Assembly (NCBI GenBank): GCA_015064195.1
Contig: SVSO01000058.1
Span: 1-13,803 of the forward strand
From: Oscillospiraceae bacterium
GTDB taxonomy: Bacteria > Bacillota_A > Clostridia > Oscillospirales > CAG-272
DNA: 13,803 nucleotides
Reading direction: 5' to 3'
The position numbers were made by a program, and so were the translations under genes. The notes below the pieces were generated by a model. That model ran no database searches. It saw only the letters and a list, made by a program, of their open reading frames with translations, and had not been told where the DNA came from. Shown one piece after another: positions 1-7,551 of the stretch (positions are counted from its first letter, which is position 1; each line of letters opens with the position of its first letter).

Positions 1-819
1 TCTCCGGAGGGCGGAAGCTCCATGTCGCTGGCAAGGCGGGTCATGGCGTATTCTCTGTTTGCCGGCGCGGATTATTTTTCCGAGGAATGGGGCATGGCGA
101 ACACCTTCTATGAATGGGATACCTTCGAGCTGACACCCTATGGCAAGATCAAGCAGGATTTTCAGAATTTCAGCCGGAATTTTGCCCATGTTAAGCCGAC
201 TGTTCCGGCGGCGATGGTACTGCCCCGGGAATTTGCCATGGTGTGTGTACACGGTGAACTGCATTATCCCGACGATATGACCGCACCGGAGCATCGGGAC
301 GCCATTGCGCGGATTCAGGCTTATTTCGATAACGGCGTGCGGATGGGCAATGAGGACAAAGTGTTTACCGCCGGCGCGAATGCCAGCCTGTTCGATATTA
401 TCTTTGACGATTCCTACGCTGAGCCGTCAAAGGAATATAAACTGCTCATCGACTTTTCCGGCAGACTGCACGGGGAAAATGTGGTGAATGGCTATGACCG
501 CGAGGCGGCAGATGCGGCTATTTCCCGCATGATGGATGGACTGCCCTTCACGCTGGAGGATGGAGGCGCAGGACTGGATTTCCAGCTGTTCTCCGCCAAC
601 GGAAAATCCTATGTGGCTGTGTACAATCACCGCGGTGTTAGCAAGACGATAGCGGACGGTGAGACGCAGAATCCCGATGCGGCGGTGAGATTCACCATGC
701 GCATGAAGGACGGTTCTTTGCCGGAGGTCATCGACTATTGCGGTATTGGCTGGGAAGCGGCTGAACATACCGTTTGTGTCACTCTCGGAGGCGGTGAATT
801 CATTCTGTGCGCAATCTGA
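1..819 (+). CDS. Glycosidase-like protein, C-terminal part (5' end outside window)
   Basis: The frame is open from base 1, so this is the last 272 residues of a longer protein; the first internal ATG (22) is unlikely to be the true start. The opening residues look like the end of a TIM barrel (ARRVMAYSLFAGADYF, then a Glu-Glu-Trp at about 28-30 and LTPYGKIKQDF). This resembles clan GH-A enzymes such as GH42, where the barrel is followed by a Rossmann-like domain (here about 55-190, containing AMVLPREFAMV) and a small beta domain (about 195-272, SYVAVYNHRG). A similar barrel-end pattern (R-x-x-M-A ... YGK) occurs in the gene at 1710-3713, so the two may be distant paralogues. It ends 11 bases before the DMT transporter and is first visible member of the four-gene operon. 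The substrate cannot be inferred. A non-catalytic sugar-binding role is possible because most of the barrel is not visible. Confidence 0.6.
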   Translation, partial: SPEGGSSMSLARRVMAYSLFAGADYFSEEWGMANTFYEWDTFELTPYGKIKQDFQNFSRNFAHVKPTVPAAMVLPREFAMVCVHGELHYPDDMTAPEHRDAIARIQAYFDNGVRMGNEDKVFTAGANASLFDIIFDDSYAEPSKEYKLLIDFSGRLHGENVVNGYDREAADAAISRMMDGLPFTLEDGGAGLDFQLFSANGKSYVAVYNHRGVSKTIADGETQNPDAAVRFTMRMKDGSLPEVIDYCGIGWEAAEHTVCVTLGGGEFILCAI

Positions 820-830
820 TGTAAAACAGC

Positions 831-1685
831 ATGAATTTTCTCCTGCTATCCCTCATCATCGTCTGCATCTCCATACAGAATGTCACAAAAAAATCCTACA
901 ATCTGCGCGTTTCCGGCGGCATTTATAGCTTCTCCGCCGGAAGTACGGCGGCGGCGGTGCTGGTATTTTTCATCACCTCCGCCGGGAAGCTCGCCTTCAC
1001 CGCCGATACCGTGGGATGGGCGGCAGCGTTTGCCGTCGCTTACAGCGTCAGCGTGGTCTCCTCCCTGTACGCGATCCGATGGGGGCCGCTCTCGCTGACC
1101 TCGCTGATCATCTCCTGCTCGCTGATTCTGCCCACGCTGTTCGGGCTGGTATTCCTTGATGAGCCGGTATCAAAGTGGCTGGTAGCCGGTATTCTGCTGC
1201 TGCTCGTCACGCTGGTGCTGGTCAACATCGAAAAGAAGACTGCTGAGCGGAAAATTACGCTCAAATGGGGCATCTGCGTGCTGTTTTCTTTCATCGGCAA
1301 CGGTGCCTGCTCCACAGTGCAGAAGCTCCAGCAGATCGCGTCGGGCGGGCGGTACAAAAATGAGATGATGATCCTTGCACTGCTTGCCGTCATCCTCGTG
1401 ATGGCACTCCTCGCCGGTCTCACGGAGCGAAAGCAAGCTCTCGCCCATCTGAAAATCGGTGCCCGGTACTTCACTCTCTGCGGTGCGGCAAACGGCGTGG
1501 TCAACTATCTCGTGCTGGTGCTGGCGAACCGTATGCCCGCATCGGTCATGTTCCCCGTGATTTCAGCCGGCGGTGTCGTGCTGGCCGCGCTGATCGCCAT
1601 TTTTGTCTACAAAGAAAAGCTCCAGCCCCAGCAATGGCTTGGGATGCTGTCCGGCATCTTCGCCATTATTCTATTGAATCTGTAA
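831..1685 (+). CDS. EamA/DMT-superfamily membrane transporter
   Basis: This 284-residue protein is almost entirely hydrophobic, with about nine or ten predicted membrane segments in two halves, matching the usual size and two-fold EamA repeat layout of drug/metabolite transporters. Typical features are the YAIRWGPLSLTSLI segment at about 80-93, the FLDEPVS turn after a helix near 107-113, and the matching end of the second half (VYKEKLQPQQWLGMLSG) before a final helix. A charged, poorly hydrophobic linker lies in the middle (around IEKKTAERK, 133-141). DMT proteins move small metabolites across the cytoplasmic membrane; the cargo is not readable from sequence. The start has no clear Shine-Dalgarno sequence and lies 11 bases after the preceding stop, so translation may be coupled to it. 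Its place between two glycosidase-like genes suggests export or import of a sugar-related metabolite, but this is inference. Confidence 0.85.
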   Translation: MNFLLLSLIIVCISIQNVTKKSYNLRVSGGIYSFSAGSTAAAVLVFFITSAGKLAFTADTVGWAAAFAVAYSVSVVSSLYAIRWGPLSLTSLIISCSLILPTLFGLVFLDEPVSKWLVAGILLLLVTLVLVNIEKKTAERKITLKWGICVLFSFIGNGACSTVQKLQQIASGGRYKNEMMILALLAVILVMALLAGLTERKQALAHLKIGARYFTLCGAANGVVNYLVLVLANRMPASVMFPVISAGGVVLAALIAIFVYKEKLQPQQWLGMLSGIFAIILLNL

Positions 1686-1696
1686 AATATCAAATT

Positions 1697-1702
1697 GGAG
1701 GG
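1697..1702 (+). promoter_or_regulatory. Ribosome binding site fixing the start at 1710
   Basis: GGAGGG lies 7 bases before ATG 1710. An in-frame TTG at 1695 would overlap this site, so 1710 is the better start. Confidence 0.85.
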
Positions 1703-1709
1703 TACACTC

Positions 1710-3713
1710 ATGAAACGATTTGACGAACTTGACATCATCATCCCCATCTCCCTTGACCTTGACTGGCCGGAAAAAGAGGGCATTATCGCAGAGATCCGCG
1801 AACAGCATGAAAAGTACGGCTTCACCCGGTTTGCACTGGCTTGTCCCTGCGGCGGCTGGCGTGCAGTCGGCTATCCGCCGACGGAATTTTTTGCCGAGCG
1901 TGGGGCGATATTTGCCGAGATCAAGGCGGCACTTGCACCGGAGGGCATCGACTGCGGCTGGTGGATCACCGCCACGCTCAAGTCCGGCCTCGATCCCGAA
2001 TTCACCCCCATCACGCATCCGGACGGCTCGACCCACGGCTTCTCCAACTGCCCCCTCGATCCCGCATTCCGTGCGCGTTTTTCCAAAAACGTGGCACTCT
2101 TTGCCAAAATCGGCAAGCCGTCGTTCATCCTCACCGAGGATGATTTCTCCATCAACGCGGCGGCTTCGGAATATGGCTGCTTCTGTGAGCATCACATGGC
2201 GGAATTCTCAAAACGCGAGGGCAAAGCTTACACAAGAGACGAGCTGACGGCGATCTTCCGCTCCCATACGCCGGAGAGCTATGCACTCCTGCGCCGCTTC
2301 CGTGAGCTGATGCGGGATTCGCTGGTTGGCATGGCAGAGGCGATGCGGCAGGCGTTGGATGTGGATTCGCCGGAGATTCCCATGGGCTATTTTCAGTCGG
2401 GCAACTGCGATGTGGACGGCGATGTGACACTGGCGGTCTGCCGTGCGCTGGCCGGGCCGAATCATACGCCCTTCTCACGTCTGTTCGGCACATTCTACGG
2501 CGGTGTCACCCCGCAGGATATTCCCGCGCAGATGTTCCATCCCATCTACTGCAAACAGCATATCGACGGCGATTTCGTCTTCTATCACGAATCCGACACC
2601 TTCCCTCACACCCGATTTTTCACCTCCGGCAGAGATATGATGGCCATCATGGGCGCGGCATATTCCATGGGCTTTGACGGCTCCGTCTTTCAGACCCAGC
2701 AGCTGCTCGATCATGCAAACGAGGAGCCGTCATACGGCAAAATGTTCGCGAAGGAGCGCGCACGGCTCAATGCATTGTCCCGTGCGGCAAAACAATGCAC
2801 GCCGAAGGGCATTGAGCTTCTCTATGATCCCTTCTGGAGCACGGTGAACTGGTGCTCGGGCGAACCATGGGCCAAGGCACTCAGTATGCACAGCGTGCCG
2901 TGGATCACCACCGACTCCGATGTGGTGTGCTTTGATGCCGGAAGCGCGTCGGTGCTGCCGGATGAGGAGATCCGCAGATATCTGGCAAAACCGCTTGTAT
3001 TCCTCGATGCAGGCGCGGCAAAGGTATTGAGCGATCGCGGATACAGTCAATACATCGGCGTGAGCCTCGGCGATCCCATCAACGAGCTGCCGGAAAATGC
3101 CAGGCTTCGCTTCGATCTCGGCGCGCGTGAGGTTGTCCGCGAGGAATTCATCGACGGTGACACCGGCCGCAATATGCCAAGCGCCCATATGCTGGCAGGC
3201 GGCAATGGAAAGATGCATAAAACGGAGATCATCGATCCCGCCTGCGAGATCATCACGGATATGTACACCTACGATAAGCGGTATGTCACACCGTCCATGA
3301 CCCGTTTCCATAACAGTCTTGGCGGAACAGTGGTAGTCATGGGCGTCACAATTAAGGGGAATTATTCCCAGTCCTTCTTCAACTACCGCCGTCAGCGTTT
3401 GATCCACCGCCTCATTGCCGAGCACTGCGATACGCTGGTGTTCGTAAGAGAAGCGCCGCGGGTGTTCACCATCATGAACGATGCGAACGAAGGCGCGGAT
3501 TTTGCCCACCTGCTGACCCTCATCAACCTTTCCAGCGACGAGCTTACGGACGCGCAGATTCATCTGCCGCCGGAATGGAAGAATTTCCGTGAAGTTCTCA
3601 CACTCAACCGCGAAGGTCAGTGGATCCCGGCGGATTTCACTGTCACCGAGGACGGCATCACGCTTGGACGCGAGATCGATTATCTGAAGCCAACCTATCT
3701 GATGTTGAAATAA
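1710..3713 (+). CDS. GH42-like (clan GH-A-type) glycosidase of unassigned family
   Basis: The protein has 667 residues and no signal peptide, so it should be cytoplasmic. Residues 1 to about 370 read as a TIM barrel. Two acidic sites fit the strand-4 acid/base and strand-7 nucleophile of clan GH-A: Glu143 in FILTEDDFS and Glu294 in FYHESDTFPH. The canonical Asn-Glu pair is not seen at the first site. Residues about 375-480 look like the Rossmann-type middle domain of GH42 enzymes (GIELLYDPFWS, LVFLDAGAAKVLSDRGY). The C-terminal part (about 600-667) resembles a small beta domain. The length is close to the roughly 650-700 of GH42 enzymes. It sits 24 bases after the DMT transporter and 21 before the sugar-binding lipoprotein, supporting hydrolysis of an imported oligosaccharide. 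I do not recognise a characterised family, and the substrate is unknown. The glycosidase call rests on fold-like patterns rather than an unmistakable motif. Confidence 0.6.
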   Translation: MKRFDELDIIIPISLDLDWPEKEGIIAEIREQHEKYGFTRFALACPCGGWRAVGYPPTEFFAERGAIFAEIKAALAPEGIDCGWWITATLKSGLDPEFTPITHPDGSTHGFSNCPLDPAFRARFSKNVALFAKIGKPSFILTEDDFSINAAASEYGCFCEHHMAEFSKREGKAYTRDELTAIFRSHTPESYALLRRFRELMRDSLVGMAEAMRQALDVDSPEIPMGYFQSGNCDVDGDVTLAVCRALAGPNHTPFSRLFGTFYGGVTPQDIPAQMFHPIYCKQHIDGDFVFYHESDTFPHTRFFTSGRDMMAIMGAAYSMGFDGSVFQTQQLLDHANEEPSYGKMFAKERARLNALSRAAKQCTPKGIELLYDPFWSTVNWCSGEPWAKALSMHSVPWITTDSDVVCFDAGSASVLPDEEIRRYLAKPLVFLDAGAAKVLSDRGYSQYIGVSLGDPINELPENARLRFDLGAREVVREEFIDGDTGRNMPSAHMLAGGNGKMHKTEIIDPACEIITDMYTYDKRYVTPSMTRFHNSLGGTVVVMGVTIKGNYSQSFFNYRRQRLIHRLIAEHCDTLVFVREAPRVFTIMNDANEGADFAHLLTLINLSSDELTDAQIHLPPEWKNFREVLTLNREGQWIPADFTVTEDGITLGREIDYLKPTYLMLK

Positions 3714-3734
3714 TATTTTAAGGAGAAATTACCC

Positions 3735-5234
3735 ATGAAAACAAAGCGTTATCTTGCAAGTATTCTGGCAATCTCCCTGCTTGCTGCCATGAGCGGATGC
3801 GGCGGCGATACCACCGTCACAAGCGATACAACAGCACCCGCCACCGATACCACGGCGGAGGTGGTATCCAACACCGATGCCAACGGTTTTCTGCTGGATG
3901 AGCTGCCTGCTGATCTTGATTTCGGCGGCGAGACGGTGAACATCCTCATCCGCACGGATGTAAAGGACACCGAATTCTATGTGGAAGAGGCGACCGGTGA
4001 TGTGGTGGACGATGCCATCTACGGCCGCAATCAGGCGGTGCAGGAACGGCTGAATGTTGAGCTGAATTTTATCGATATGGCCGGTAATGCCAACGAAAAG
4101 CACATCATCATGGGCGCACTGCGTCAGAGCGTGCTGGCGGCGGACGGCGCATATGACATTGCCGCCCTCATCTCCAATCAGCTGCCGGAGCTGGCAGTGG
4201 AGGGCCTGTTCGCGGACATGATGAGCCTGCCTTATCTGGATTTCGACAAGCCGTGGTGGGCGAATGCGCTGACTGAGGAGCTTTCCATCGGCGGTAAGCT
4301 GTACATGGCTTCCGGCGATGCATCGCTGGGCGTTATCCGCGACATGATGTGCATTTTCTTCAATAAGGAAATGGCAGAGCAGTACAAGCTTCCCGATCTG
4401 TATGCGCTGGTTTTCGACGGCAAGTGGACGTATGATGTATTGATGAATAGCATCAAGGGCGTGTATGCCGACCTGAACGGCGACACCGTGCGGGATGAAA
4501 ATGACCAATACGGCTATGCATTCGGCGACCCCAACCAGAGCTACGGCTACATCGAGGCCTTCGACCTTGACATCGTGGAGCGGGATTCCGACGGCTTCCC
4601 GGAAAAGCTGGTGTTCGGCTCGGAGAAGGTCATCGATGCCCACACCATGCTGACCGAGATGGTGCAGAACAACCCGGATTTCGGCGTTGACAACTGGAAC
4701 AAGCGAACCTATGATGACAACTTCACCGTTGGCAAGGTGCTGTTCCTGAACGGTCAGTTCAAGGATACCTCCACCTACCGCGATGTGGACAATTTCGACT
4801 ACGGCGTACTGCCCATGCCGAAGTTTGATGAGGAGCAGAAGGATTACGGCACCTGCGTGCGCGCAACCTATTCCTCCTTCGTCATCCCCAAGACTGCCAA
4901 CGACCGCGATATGTCCGCCGCCGTGCTGGAGTGCTTCGCATCGGAGAGCTACCGTCAGGTTTCGCCGGCATATTACGAGAGCGCGCTCAAGGTGAAGTAT
5001 TCCCGCGACGACGAATCGGCGCAGGTGTATGACATCATCAAGGGCTCGGTCAAGTTCAGCTTCGGCGTGGCATTCGGCTATGCCTTCAAGGACCCGCAGA
5101 ATACATTCAAGAACACGCTGTGGGGCGTTGACGGCTTCAAAGTCGGCAACTGGGCGACCCAGTATGCAAAGTGGGAGCCTGCCGCATCGGAGGGACTGAA
5201 GAAGACCGTTGATACGCTTCGCGGCATGGAATAA
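3735..5234 (+). CDS. Extracellular solute-binding lipoprotein, ABC sugar type
   Basis: This 499-residue protein starts with a lipoprotein signal: MKTKRY, a hydrophobic core, and the lipobox-like AAMSGC with Cys22 as the lipidation site. Met at position -3 is less usual than Leu. A Thr/Asp/Ala-rich linker of about 25 residues follows, then a periplasmic-binding-protein fold typical of carbohydrate ABC importers (family 1 type). Supporting features are FGGETVNILIR near 57, a pattern of NQAVQERLNVELNF, and an ending rich in Trp (NTLWGVDGFKVGNW). It would sit on the outer face of the membrane and deliver an oligosaccharide to an ABC permease. No permease or ATPase genes are adjacent: a terminator follows immediately. 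AGGAG at 3721-3725, nine bases before ATG 3735, sets the start. It is the last gene of the four-gene operon with the two glycosidase-like genes. Confidence 0.85.
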   Translation: MKTKRYLASILAISLLAAMSGCGGDTTVTSDTTAPATDTTAEVVSNTDANGFLLDELPADLDFGGETVNILIRTDVKDTEFYVEEATGDVVDDAIYGRNQAVQERLNVELNFIDMAGNANEKHIIMGALRQSVLAADGAYDIAALISNQLPELAVEGLFADMMSLPYLDFDKPWWANALTEELSIGGKLYMASGDASLGVIRDMMCIFFNKEMAEQYKLPDLYALVFDGKWTYDVLMNSIKGVYADLNGDTVRDENDQYGYAFGDPNQSYGYIEAFDLDIVERDSDGFPEKLVFGSEKVIDAHTMLTEMVQNNPDFGVDNWNKRTYDDNFTVGKVLFLNGQFKDTSTYRDVDNFDYGVLPMPKFDEEQKDYGTCVRATYSSFVIPKTANDRDMSAAVLECFASESYRQVSPAYYESALKVKYSRDDESAQVYDIIKGSVKFSFGVAFGYAFKDPQNTFKNTLWGVDGFKVGNWATQYAKWEPAASEGLKKTVDTLRGME

Positions 5235-5236
5235 TG

Positions 5237-5274
5237 AAAAAATCTGCTGTATCGGAAGATACAGCAGATTTTTT
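5237..5274. terminator. Bidirectional intrinsic terminator between convergent operons
   Basis: Perfect 17-bp inverted repeat (AAAAAATCTGCTGTATC and its complement) with a GGAA tetraloop at 5254-5257. The A-run on one side and T-run on the other give a poly-U tract in both directions. The plus-strand stop ends at 5234 and the minus-strand stop starts at 5276, so it serves both. Confidence 0.93.
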
Positions 5275-5275
5275 G

Positions 5276-6217
5276 TCAGTTGAAGGTCGCGACCGGTACA
5301 TCGGGAGCGGCGGTGGGAATGACGGAGGTTATATGAATGACCGGGCCGGCGGTTTCGTAGACGCGGATCTCCTCGATGGCGATCTTGCCGGTGATCTCCA
5401 CCCAATCGTAGGTTTTGAGGGAGTCGCCGGATTTCCATTTGCAGGCGATGCCGCTGTAACGGATATCATCCGCACAGCAGGTCATGACATGGCGGCCGGC
5501 GATGAATACGCCCTTCGGCATATCCTCATCCTTGACGATCATGCCCTTGAAGCGCACCTTTTTGCCGTCGTATTTCTCCATCTCCGCGCACAGATCGCGA
5601 TACCACCACGCATAGGCGTCATCCTCGATCTTCACGATGTCCGCGTTGATGTCGAAGGGCAAGGGATCTTCGATGGTGTCGTATTCCAGCGTGCCGTCGG
5701 TCAGCTCATAGACGATGGAGGCATTGCGGCTCACGCCGCGCACCAGTTTGTGGAGCGATTCGCGGTCGGTGGAATCATCCGCGCGGTTGAATGCCACCGC
5801 GTCGCAGGAATTCAGCTTGTCCACCACGAGACTGCGCATATTTTTGTTGTAAAGCTCGATAGAGCGGGAATCGGCGATGAACAGCTCCTGATAGACGAAC
5901 CAGTCCTCGGGCAGATTCTCATAGAATTTGCCCACCTGCCACATTCCGTTGTATTCCACCATGACGATGGCGGCGTTGTGCTTTTTTACCAGCGACATGA
6001 GGAGCGCTTCGGAAAGCTCATCCTCGTCTTCGATGACTTCCATCTGCACATTTGGCACGGAAAATGCAGTGGGATCGTATTCCTCCATGCCCTCCTCGCA
6101 GACGATGAGCAGCACCGCCGCATCGGTGTTCAGCTGTTCGCCGGAGAGCGTTTCCTGAATGAAAGAGGTTTATCCGGCTTCCAAAAAGCCGGTGAACAAA
6201 TATACCGGAATTTCCAT
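5276..6217 (-). pseudogene. G3E-type P-loop GTPase fused to DUF1980/TIGR03943-like domain; nonsense codon in Walker A
   Basis: Reading from ATG 6217 gives 313 residues interrupted by one TAA at codon 16 (6172-6170). The flanking frame reads MEIPVYLFTGFLEAG, stop, TSFIQETL. In a G3E GTPase the sixteenth residue is the invariant P-loop lysine (GFLEAGKT), so AAA has become TAA. The remaining frame is intact to 5276. It has VEYNGM at about 87-92 in the place of the usual Glu-x-Ser-Gly, and NRAD (144-147) as a variant NKxD guanine motif; no Cys-x-Cys-Cys motif is seen. The C-terminal third (about 217-285) matches the DUF1980/TIGR03943 pattern: GKKVRFKGMI, then RHVMTCCADD with Cys247-Cys248, then WVEITGK. 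It follows the metal GTPase by 12 bases, apparently in one operon. An internal GTG at 6115 could start a 279-residue product but has no visible ribosome binding site and would lack the P-loop. A sequencing or assembly error is a fair alternative to a true pseudogene. Confidence 0.8.
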
Positions 6218-6229
6218 GATGTCCCCCGA

Positions 6230-7459
6230 TTACAGCGAGAAGAGCGACTTGAGCGCATCCTCGTTGATCTGCGCACCGATGACGCAGAGTCGGCCGGTGG
6301 GGACTGCGCTGCCCATGCGCACATCCGGCTCACCGGGAACGTAGTCGAAGTGAATGAAGCCGTCGGATGCGCGGACGATGCCCTTGGCACGAAGGATCAT
6401 GCCGTAGGTCTTCTCATCCTCCAGCGCGGAGAGGGCATTGGTGATCTCCTCCACGGTGTAGGTACGCGCCGTCTCCACGCCGAAGCTGGTGAATACTTCA
6501 TCCGCATGGTGATGGTGATGATCGTGTCCGCATCCGCACTCGCAGTGCTCATCGTGGTCATGATGATGGTGCCCGCACTCGCAGTGCTCGTCGTGGTCAT
6601 GGTCATGATGATGATGCCCGCACTCGCAGTGTTCGTCGTGGTCATGGTCATGATGATGATGCCCGCGCTCGCAGTGCTCGTCGTGGTCGTGATCGTGATG
6701 ATGATGCCCGCACTCGCAGTGTTCGTCGTGGTCGTGATCGTGATGATGATGCTCGCATCCGCAGTGTTCGTCATGATCATGATGATGCTCATGCTCATGA
6801 TGATGGCCGCAGGTGGGGCAGACACCGGCTTCCTTTGTCAGCTCGGCAAGCTCATGCTCCAGCGTGTTCGTCTTTTCCAGCATTTCCACGATCTGTGCGC
6901 CGGTGAGCTGTTCCCACGGCGTGGTCAGAATATCCGCATCCGGATTGTGTTCGCGAAGCAGCTCCACGCAGGCGGTGAGTCTCGCATCCGACACGCCAGT
7001 GGTATGGCTGAGGATGATGGTTCCTGCCGATTCGATCTGATTGTTGAAGAATTCGCCGAAATTCTTCATGTACATCTTGCATTTGTTCACGTCAACCACG
7101 GTGGCCGCGCTGTTCAGCTTCAGCTCCGGCAGGGAAAGCTCCGTCACCGCGCGGATGACATCGCTCAGCTTGCCCACGCCCGACGGCTCGATGAGCACGC
7201 GGTCAGGAGCATAATCGGCGATCACCTTTTCCAGTGCCTTGCCGAAATCGCCCACCAGACTGCAGCAGATGCATCCGGAGTTCATCTCCGTGATGTTCAC
7301 GCCCGCATCCTGCAGAAATCCGCCGTCGATGCCGATGTCGCCGAATTCGTTTTCGATGAGCACCAGCTTTTCGCCGCTGTAAGCCTCGGCGATGAGCTTT
7401 TTGATGAGCGTGGTCTTTCCGGCACCGAGAAAGCCGGAGAATATATCGATTTTTGTCAT
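6230..7459 (-). CDS. COG0523 G3E-family GTPase with His-rich metal-binding insert
   Basis: The 409-residue protein belongs to the CobW/P47K group of G3E GTPases, which deliver or manage metals such as zinc, cobalt or nickel. Walker A is GFLGAGKTT at 9-17 (Lys15), followed by ENEFGDIGID at 36-45, the metal-binding Cys63-Ile-Cys65-Cys66 motif, and IEPSGVGK at 90-97. The usual NKxD guanine motif is replaced by LSHTTG at about 150-155. Residues 214-217 (CPTC) and a His/Asp/Cys-rich run at 218-318 form an insert of tandem 15-residue units between the GTPase domain and a C-terminal CobW-type domain (about 322-409). The start ATG 7459 has AAGGA at 7469-7473, about nine bases away; an upstream in-frame start at 7486 lacks such a site. 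It is transcribed from the promoter at 7506-7534 and lies 12 bases ahead of the broken GTPase gene. Zinc is the likeliest metal but not provable here. Confidence 0.93.
   Translation of the reverse strand: MTKIDIFSGFLGAGKTTLIKKLIAEAYSGEKLVLIENEFGDIGIDGGFLQDAGVNITEMNSGCICCSLVGDFGKALEKVIADYAPDRVLIEPSGVGKLSDVIRAVTELSLPELKLNSAATVVDVNKCKMYMKNFGEFFNNQIESAGTIILSHTTGVSDARLTACVELLREHNPDADILTTPWEQLTGAQIVEMLEKTNTLEHELAELTKEAGVCPTCGHHHEHEHHHDHDEHCGCEHHHHDHDHDEHCECGHHHHDHDHDEHCERGHHHHDHDHDEHCECGHHHHDHDHDEHCECGHHHHDHDEHCECGCGHDHHHHHADEVFTSFGVETARTYTVEEITNALSALEDEKTYGMILRAKGIVRASDGFIHFDYVPGEPDVRMGSAVPTGRLCVIGAQINEDALKSLFSL
6551..6769 (-). repeat. Tandem 45-bp repeats encoding His-rich metal-binding units
   Basis: Five adjacent units (four of 45 bp and one of 39 bp) encode EHCxCGHHHHDHDHD-type 15-residue units (residues 231-303), with a divergent sixth unit beyond. 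Differences include a Cys-to-Arg change in the third unit (EHCERG) and Gly-Cys-Glu in the first. The repeat is in frame inside the GTPase gene and may vary in copy number. Confidence 0.9.
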
Positions 7460-7475
7460 GATTCTACTTCCTTTC

Positions 7476-7494
7476 TTGCGGAACACTGCCGCAA
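7476..7494 (-). promoter_or_regulatory. Inverted repeat in the GTPase leader (candidate operator or leader hairpin)
   Basis: TTGCGG, 7 bases, CCGCAA forms a perfect 6-bp inverted repeat one base upstream of the ribosome binding site (7467-7474) and just downstream of the expected transcription start. It could be a repressor site (for example for a metal sensor) or an mRNA hairpin that controls access to the Shine-Dalgarno sequence. No known box matched by eye. Confidence 0.45.
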
Positions 7495-7505
7495 TCTACT
7501 ATATT

Positions 7506-7534
7506 ATTATACATCCACCATCGGGATTTGTCAA
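7506..7534 (-). promoter_or_regulatory. Sigma-A promoter for the GTPase operon
   Basis: On the minus strand, TTGACA (7534-7529) and TATAAT (7511-7506) are separated by 17 bases. Both hexamers match the consensus at every position. Transcription should begin near 7499, giving a leader of about 40 bases before ATG 7459. Confidence 0.9.
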
Positions 7535-7551
7535 TAGCGGGAATTGTTAAT

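Noticed and set aside
3729..5438. 569-codon minus-strand open frame opposite the sugar-binding lipoprotein
   Set aside because: It crosses the terminator and has no family resemblance or ribosome binding site; shadow of the plus-strand gene.
6079..6115. GTG 6115 as the true start of the downstream GTPase-like gene
   Set aside because: No Shine-Dalgarno sequence precedes it, and the upstream frame encodes a recognisable P-loop start except for one codon, so the longer broken gene is the better reading.
6551..6769. Regular short repeats considered as a CRISPR-like array
   Set aside because: Units are directly adjacent without spacers and stay in frame encoding His-rich blocks inside a GTPase gene.
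5234..7537. Very long plus-strand open frame (767 codons) across both GTPase genes
   Set aside because: It is antisense to two recognisable P-loop GTPase genes. The hydrophobic Val/Met-rich stretch is just the reverse complement of the His-rich repeats, and there is no start signal.
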